The position numbers were made by a program, and so were the translations under genes. From JAWWPG01 sp038254365 (GTDB lineage Bacteria > Actinomycetota > Actinomycetes > Propionibacteriales > Nocardioidaceae), in the NCBI GenBank assembly GCA_038254365.1, contig JBBSGI010000062.1, forward strand, positions 1-17,582: a stretch of 17,582 nucleotides of DNA. Direction: 5' to 3'. Of the stretch, positions 13,291 to 17,582 are shown one piece after another. Every line of letters begins with the position of its first letter. Position 1 is the stretch's first letter. The notes under the pieces were generated by a model. The model worked only from the letters and a program-made list of their open reading frames with translations, did not search any database and had not been told where the DNA came from.

Positions 13291-13964
13291 GCGATCTCCG
13301 AGGATCCGAGAACGAGCCCGAGATCGGCCAGCGCATCGAGTGTGTAGCCGCCGACTCCGAGTCGCATTGCCTGCCGGAGGTGCTGCTCGGTGTCGACATC
13401 GCGACGCAGGCGCTCCAGGTTCGGCTCCTCGATGGCTTCGGCACCACTGGCGACGTGCGCCCCCCGGGAGTCGGGTCCAAACGATGCCCGCAGTGGCGCT
13501 CCCTTCCTGGCGGCCAGCATCGTCGTACCTGACCGCTCGGTGTCTGCGACGAACCAGCGGCGATAGGCCGACCCGGCATCGAACACCGACAGCAGATCCG
13601 AGGGACGCAGAGCCGGCAGGTCGCCGGACATCGCGGCCACCGAGGCCCACGGGTCACCTCGGCGGACGCTCCATGCCCCATGCTCGAGGGCTGCGTTGAG
13701 CCCGGCTTCCGGGGTGTCGCGTAGGACTCGGACACCGGCTCCCGCGAGCGCCCGGGCAGCGCTGCGGTCGTTGGTCACGGCGAGCACCTCTCGGACGGAC
13801 TCGCAGGCCAGCGCGGCCATGGCGGAGTCCATCGTGAAGGCCCGCGCCAGCCTGGCCCGCTGCGGTCGGCTGAGCGTACTCAGCCGCGTCTTTGCGAGCC
13901 TGGTGTCCTTGACTGGGATGATGATCGTCCAGAGATCATCGGCTCGGGCGCGGTCGAGTGTCAT
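13287..13964 (-). CDS. cofC: 2-phospho-L-lactate guanylyltransferase (CofC)
   Basis: A 225-residue nucleotidyltransferase of the CofC family, which activates 2-phospholactate, or phosphoenolpyruvate in mycobacteria, with GTP during coenzyme F420 synthesis. The N-terminus WTIIIPVKDTRLAKTRL is the nucleotide-binding start of the family, AVTNDRSAA and GLNAALEHG follow, and MSGDLPALRPSDL carries the conserved DLP motif. ATG 13964 is chosen by family fit; the frame is open to 14033 through the divergent gene's start region. Its presence implies that the organism makes F420. It is cotranslated with the small OB-like ORF and diverges from the acyltransferase gene, with only 62 bases between the preferred starts. 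Confidence 0.9.
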   Translation of the reverse strand: MTLDRARADDLWTIIIPVKDTRLAKTRLSTLSRPQRARLARAFTMDSAMAALACESVREVLAVTNDRSAARALAGAGVRVLRDTPEAGLNAALEHGAWSVRRGDPWASVAAMSGDLPALRPSDLLSVFDAGSAYRRWFVADTERSGTTMLAARKGAPLRASFGPDSRGAHVASGAEAIEEPNLERLRRDVDTEQHLRQAMRLGVGGYTLDALADLGLVLGSSEIA

Positions 13965-14026
13965 CAACGATGATCTTGCCACCCGTGACTCGGGAGCGAG
14001 ACGACGTACCGGTGAAGGGAGTGGCT

Positions 14027-14797
14027 GTGACACACGACGGGCGTGGCTGGGCCATGACCGTCTGCATCGCGCTCCTTCGCCGGCCTCTCATCCTGCTCAC
14101 CCGGCGTGACTGGCGCGGCAGCGAGAACCTCCCCCGCACCGGCGGGTGCGTGGTGGCCGTCAACCACGTCTCCGAGTTCGATCCGCTGGCCGCGGCTCAC
14201 TTCGTGCACGACAACGGTCGGCTGCCGCGTTTCCTCGGCAAGGCCGAGGTCTTCAAGATTCCGCTTGTCGGATGGATCCTGCGCAACGCCGGGCAGATCC
14301 CTGTCTACCGTCAGTCCGGAGACGCGGCGCAGGCCTTCACTGCCGCGGTCTCCGCGGTTCGCTCCGGGCGGTGCGTGATCGTCTACCCGGAAGGCACGAT
14401 CACCCGGGACCCGCACCTCTGGCCGATGGTGGGCAAGACCGGTGCGGCAAGGATCGCCCTGACGACGCGGTGCCCGCTGATACCGGTAGCTCAGTGGGGC
14501 CCGGAACGGGTGCTCCCGCCGTACCACTGGCGGCCCCGACTGCTCCCGCGCAAGGTCATGCAGGTGCGGGCTGGCCCGCCGGTCGACCTCAGCGACCTGG
14601 TCGACGAACCGGTCACCACGGAGCTGTTGAAGGAGGCCACCGAGAGAGTGATGAAGGCGATCACCGATCTGCTCGAAGGCATCCGGGGCGAGCCGGCTCC
14701 CGCAACCCGTTTCGACCCGATCTCGGCCGGGGTCACCAGAACCGGTCGACCAGGCCCGCTCGCCACGCCGGGTCCCGCCGAGGAGGAGCCGGCATGA
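14027..14797 (+). CDS. plsC: 1-acyl-sn-glycerol-3-phosphate acyltransferase family protein
   Basis: A 256-residue membrane-associated PlsC-family enzyme, likely making phosphatidate from lysophosphatidate for phospholipid synthesis. The catalytic motif is N-H47-VSEF-D52 (HX4D), the substrate-binding motif is Y-P121-EGT in VIVYPEGTITRD, and GQIPVYR and PVAQWGPE match blocks II and IV. The start is GTG 14027, because AAGGGAG at 14015-14021 lies 5 bases before it; ATG 13958 is in frame but would overlap the start of divergent cofC. The C-terminal 40 residues are proline-rich and variable. It overlaps gpsA by ATGA, coupling two steps of glycerophospholipid synthesis. The precise acyl acceptor is inferred from family and context. 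Confidence 0.9.
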   Translation: MTHDGRGWAMTVCIALLRRPLILLTRRDWRGSENLPRTGGCVVAVNHVSEFDPLAAAHFVHDNGRLPRFLGKAEVFKIPLVGWILRNAGQIPVYRQSGDAAQAFTAAVSAVRSGRCVIVYPEGTITRDPHLWPMVGKTGAARIALTTRCPLIPVAQWGPERVLPPYHWRPRLLPRKVMQVRAGPPVDLSDLVDEPVTTELLKEATERVMKAITDLLEGIRGEPAPATRFDPISAGVTRTGRPGPLATPGPAEEEPA

Positions 14798-15795
14798 CGA
14801 AGGTAGCGGTGTTCGGTGCCGGGTCGTGGGGGACTGCCTTCTCGCTGGTGCTCGCCGACGCCGGCAACGAGGTCACCCTCTGGGCGCGTCGCCAAGAGCT
14901 CAGTGACACCATCAACCGCGAGCACGAGAACCCCGAGTACCTGCCCGGGACCGAGCTGTCAGACTCCATCGGCGCCACGCACGACCCGAAACACGCGCTG
15001 GACGGAGCGTCCGTGGTGGTACTCGCCGTGCCGTCGCAGTCGCTGCGGGCCAACCTTGAGCACTGGGCCGACGACATCCCGGAGGACGCCCTCGTGATGA
15101 GCCTGATGAAAGGTGTCGAGCTCGACACGACCAAGCGGATGAGCGAGGTCGTCGCCGAGGTCGGTCGCGTCGGACCGGACCGGATCGCCGTTCTCTCGGG
15201 GCCAAACCTCTCCCAGGAGGTGGCGGAGCGTCAACCGGCCGCGTCGGTGATCGCCTCCACCAGCGAGGACGTCGCCCGTCAGCTGCAGACGCTCTGCCAC
15301 ACCTCCGCGTTTCGCCCGTACACGATGGTCGACGTCGTCGGTTGTGAGCTCGGTGGCGCCACCAAGAACGTGATCGCCCTGGCTGTCGGGATGGCGGCCG
15401 GGCTCGGCTTCGGGGACAACGCCACGGCCACCGTGATCACCCGGGGACTTGCCGAGACCGCGCGGCTCGGTACCGTCCTGGGGGCGGACCCGTACACGTT
15501 CTCCGGCCTGGCCGGTCTGGGCGATCTGGTGGCCACCTGCTCGTCGCCGCTCTCCCGGAACCGCCGTTTCGGCGAGCAGCTCGGCCGCGGCAGATCGGTC
15601 GACGAGATCATTTCCGCCACCCGACAGGTCGCTGAAGGCGTGATGTCCTGCGAGTCCATCCGCGACCTTGCCGAGCGTCATGCTGTCGACATGCCCATCG
15701 TCGCGCACGTGGCCGCGCTGGTGCGGGGCGAGCTGACCCCGCACGAGATGCTGGCCCGGCTGATCTCCCGGGCCCCCAAGGCGGAGCGCGACTAG
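14794..15795 (+). CDS. gpsA: NAD(P)-dependent glycerol-3-phosphate dehydrogenase
   Basis: A 333-residue cytosolic enzyme that reduces dihydroxyacetone phosphate to sn-glycerol 3-phosphate, the backbone for phospholipids. The N-terminal Rossmann fold begins VAVFGAGSWGTAF; VVLAVPSQ and SLMKGVE follow, then LSGPNLSQEVA, and the catalytic lysine is K191 in GGATKNVIALAVG. The C-terminal helical domain contains TFSGLAGLGDLVATC and SRNRRFGEQLG. Length is typical. The start ATG 14794 has AGGAGG at 14781-14786 and overlaps the acyltransferase stop by ATGA. The frame is open far upstream, but that is a shadow of the acyltransferase gene. Its product is the starting substrate of the acylation pathway that includes the adjacent gene. 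Confidence 0.97.
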   Translation: MTKVAVFGAGSWGTAFSLVLADAGNEVTLWARRQELSDTINREHENPEYLPGTELSDSIGATHDPKHALDGASVVVLAVPSQSLRANLEHWADDIPEDALVMSLMKGVELDTTKRMSEVVAEVGRVGPDRIAVLSGPNLSQEVAERQPAASVIASTSEDVARQLQTLCHTSAFRPYTMVDVVGCELGGATKNVIALAVGMAAGLGFGDNATATVITRGLAETARLGTVLGADPYTFSGLAGLGDLVATCSSPLSRNRRFGEQLGRGRSVDEIISATRQVAEGVMSCESIRDLAERHAVDMPIVAHVAALVRGELTPHEMLARLISRAPKAERD

Positions 15796-15835
15796 CCCGA
15801 ACCGCCTCGTGCGTCGGTCTTCGACGTGGGCCGAT

Positions 15836-15841
15836 TAGGCT
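15836..15841 (+). promoter_or_regulatory. -10 element for a leaderless ddl mRNA
   Basis: TAGGCT lies 8 bases before ATG 15850 in the 54-base gpsA-ddl gap, and no Shine-Dalgarno sequence is present. ddl may therefore have its own leaderless transcript in addition to read-through from gpsA. Confidence 0.5.
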
Positions 15842-15849
15842 GACGGCTC

Positions 15850-16965
15850 ATGAGCCAGGACCGTAAACCTCGCGTCGCCGTCGTCTTCGGTGGCCGATCG
15901 AGCGAGCACGCCGTCTCGTGCGCCACCGCGGCCAGCGTCCTCTCGGTGATCGACAAGGACGCGTACGACGTCGTCCCCATCGGCATCAGTGTGGACGGGA
16001 AGTGGGTGCTCGAGTCGAACGAGCCGGACCGGCTCGCCCTCGCCCCCGGCCACATCCCGGAGGTCGACGCGAGCGCCAGCGCGGTAGCCCTCAGCGCTGA
16101 CCCGGCGCGCCGTGATCTCGTGGTCTCCGAGCCCGGTGAGACGCCGCGGCAGCTCGGTGAGGTCGACGTCGTGTTCCCCCTGCTGCACGGACCCTGGGGG
16201 GAGGACGGCACGATCCAAGGGCTTTTCGAGATGTCCGGGGTGCGTTACGTGGGCTCGGGCGTGCTGGCGTCGGCGGTGGCGATGGACAAGCACTACGCCA
16301 AGATGCTGCTGGCGGCCCACGCGATACCGACCACGCCCTATGTCGTGGTCAAGCCTCGCGAGTGGGAGGAGGACCCCTCCGCCGTACGCGAGGCCGTGGA
16401 GGCCCTGGGCTACCCGGTGTTCGTCAAGCCGTCTCGCGGCGGGTCCAGCCTGGGCATCAGCAAGGTCAGGGGGCGTGCCGACCTCGACGACGCCGTCGAG
16501 CACGCGCGGGAGTATGACCCGAAGACCCTCGTCGAGCCGGCGGTCGAGGGTGGCCGCGAGCTGGAGTGCGGTGTCCTGCAGCGCCCCGACGGCGGAGCCG
16601 ACGCCAGCGCCGTCGCGGAGATCACCGGCTACGGGAGCCACGAGTTCTACGACTTCGCGGCGAAGTACCTCGGCGAGGAGGGGGTCACCCTCGAGCTGCC
16701 CGCCGATCTGCGCGACGAGGTTCGCGACGAGGTGCAGCGCGTCTCGGTGGCCGCGTTCGAGGCCCTCGGTTGTGAAGGGCTCGCGAGGGTCGACTTCTTC
16801 CTGCCTCATGACGGCCGGCTCCTGGTCAACGAGGTGAACACGATGCCGGGCTTCACCCCGGCGTCGATGTATCCGCGGATGTGGGCGGAGTCCGGGCTCA
16901 GCTATCGCGAGCTCGTCGGACGGCTGTTGACCCTCGCCCTCAACCGCACCACCGGGCTGCGCTGA
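15850..16965 (+). CDS. ddl: D-alanine--D-alanine ligase
   Basis: A 371-residue ATP-grasp enzyme that makes D-Ala-D-Ala for peptidoglycan precursors in the cytosol. The N-terminal domain has VAVVFGGRSSEHAVS and LLHGPWGEDGTIQG. The ATP-grasp centre has YPVFVKPSRGGSSLGISKV and YDFAAKYL, and the C-terminal metal and substrate site is VNEVNTMPGFTPASMYP. The intact omega-loop sequence YDFAAKYL is of the ordinary D-Ala-D-Ala kind rather than the VanA/B D-lactate kind, so no glycopeptide resistance is implied. ATG 15850 is preferred because family similarity starts at residue 6 and a -10 element lies 8 bases before it. The gene ends 7 bases from the converging DUF3515 gene. Confidence 0.96.
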   Translation: MSQDRKPRVAVVFGGRSSEHAVSCATAASVLSVIDKDAYDVVPIGISVDGKWVLESNEPDRLALAPGHIPEVDASASAVALSADPARRDLVVSEPGETPRQLGEVDVVFPLLHGPWGEDGTIQGLFEMSGVRYVGSGVLASAVAMDKHYAKMLLAAHAIPTTPYVVVKPREWEEDPSAVREAVEALGYPVFVKPSRGGSSLGISKVRGRADLDDAVEHAREYDPKTLVEPAVEGGRELECGVLQRPDGGADASAVAEITGYGSHEFYDFAAKYLGEEGVTLELPADLRDEVRDEVQRVSVAAFEALGCEGLARVDFFLPHDGRLLVNEVNTMPGFTPASMYPRMWAESGLSYRELVGRLLTLALNRTTGLR

Positions 16966-16972
16966 GCGCCGG

Positions 16973-17536
16973 TCATCGGCACGGGCTCGTGACGGTCGTG
17001 GAGCCCCTGATGGCGGGCGTCAGGTCGACCAGGGCGTCCGCGGCTGGTTGGTAGGCGTCGGGCACCACGACAGCGACGTACGGCGACCGGCCGACCGTGG
17101 TGAACCGCAGCGCGGCTCGCAGCGGCGCGGTGGGGTCGATCGCCCGGCCGTGCTGGGTGACCAGCCAGTCGACCCCGTCGACCCGGAAGCACTGCGAGGT
17201 GGGGCGCAGCGCCGAGGGAGCAGTACCACCGCAGGTGACGACGATCGCCGGGTCCCCCCAGGCGGCGGCGAACCGAGTGGCAGGGGACACGTCACGGCGG
17301 GTCTGGCCGGCGACCAGCCCCGGTGCGGCGCGGACGAGTGCCGCGCACTCCTGGGCGAGCCCGCCGGTGGGCGTAGGGGCGGTGACGCTCGCAGGTCCGG
17401 GGCTCGCGGTGCTGCAGGCCGCGAGGCCGGCACCCAGCAGAAGCAGGACCGTGCCCGCCAGGACGGGGAGGCGGAGGTCGAGGCCGGTGAAGGGAAGGGT
17501 CGGCTGGTGTGGGTGTGTCGACGTGGTGGTGGTCAT
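16973..17536 (-). CDS. DUF3515 family lipoprotein
   Basis: A 187-residue predicted lipoprotein. Residues 21-40 form a hydrophobic signal segment ending in the lipobox L-A-A-C41, after which a Ser/Pro/Thr linker leads into the DUF3515 domain (residues about 60-185), with several cysteines (64, 101, 115, 186) that could form disulphides outside the membrane. DUF3515 proteins are actinobacterial, usually located next to ddl, and of unknown function. ATG 17536 lies near the window edge, so its promoter cannot be assessed fully; the 46 bases upstream show no clear -10. It is convergent with ddl. Confidence 0.82.
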   Translation of the reverse strand: MTTTTSTHPHQPTLPFTGLDLRLPVLAGTVLLLLGAGLAACSTASPGPASVTAPTPTGGLAQECAALVRAAPGLVAGQTRRDVSPATRFAAAWGDPAIVVTCGGTAPSALRPTSQCFRVDGVDWLVTQHGRAIDPTAPLRAALRFTTVGRSPYVAVVVPDAYQPAADALVDLTPAIRGSTTVTSPCR

Positions 17537-17582
17537 GCCAGGGGGGTGGAGAGGGATGCTGGTCTCGCCGCGTCGTCCGGGC

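Noticed and set aside
12488..13699. A 403-residue Arg/Pro-rich ORF on the plus strand
   Set aside because: It is a frame shadow of the HU tail and of cofC, with the extreme Arg/Pro content typical of out-of-frame GC-rich DNA.
14146..14793. An in-frame upstream extension of gpsA
   Set aside because: The extra 216 residues are an out-of-frame reading of the acyltransferase gene. The gpsA start at 14794 has a strong AGGAGG and matches the family.
3614..16965. A glycopeptide-resistance locus made of the VanW-family gene and ddl
   Set aside because: The two genes are 11 kb apart, no vanHAX genes are present, and the ligase has the ordinary D-Ala-D-Ala signature.

Overview
The window comes from a high-GC Gram-positive chromosome, almost certainly an actinomycete. 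The evidence is GC-rich third codon positions, several promoters of the TAnnnT type placed 6 to 8 bases before a start codon (leaderless mRNAs), an HU protein with a long lysine/alanine tail, a cofactor F420 gene (cofC) and an NdgR/LtbR-like IclR regulator. I would not name a genus. All calls come from reading the sequence and recognising family motifs; no database was searched.

Left block (1-4910): a fumarylacetoacetate-hydrolase-family enzyme overlaps gltX (glutamyl-tRNA synthetase). Six bases after gltX comes a CPBP-family membrane protease, then a VanW-family protein, then tRNA-Gln(CTG) and tRNA-Glu(CTC), which share a promoter and end in a long hairpin. In actinobacteria, GluRS normally charges both of these tRNAs, so enzyme and substrates sit together.

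Middle block (4910-11185) looks accessory. It starts with weak small ORFs, then has a SAM methyltransferase on the minus strand, about 900 bases with tattered minus-strand coding remnants, a chloramphenicol-phosphotransferase-like kinase, a DinB/DUF664 protein divergent from a WYL-domain regulator, a two-helix DUF6458-like membrane protein, and an alkylation-repair operon (AlkA-type glycosylase plus methylguanine methyltransferase, overlapping by ATGA).

Right block (11202-17582) is the conserved actinobacterial neighbourhood: the ndgR-like regulator, the HU gene, a minus-strand pair (cofC and a 78-residue OB-like protein), then lysophosphatidate acyltransferase, gpsA and ddl, and finally a DUF3515 lipoprotein facing ddl. 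The leuCD genes that usually lie between ndgR and HU are absent; 421 bases without a convincing gene take their place.

I see no CRISPR array, transposase, integrase, prophage gene or defence operon, and nothing amounts to a clearly new multi-gene system. The most useful leads are the missing leuCD, the small protein coupled to cofC, a set of convergent gene pairs whose minus-strand stop codon lies in the loop of a hairpin, the decayed coding between 6548 and 7177, and the repeats around the tRNA promoter.
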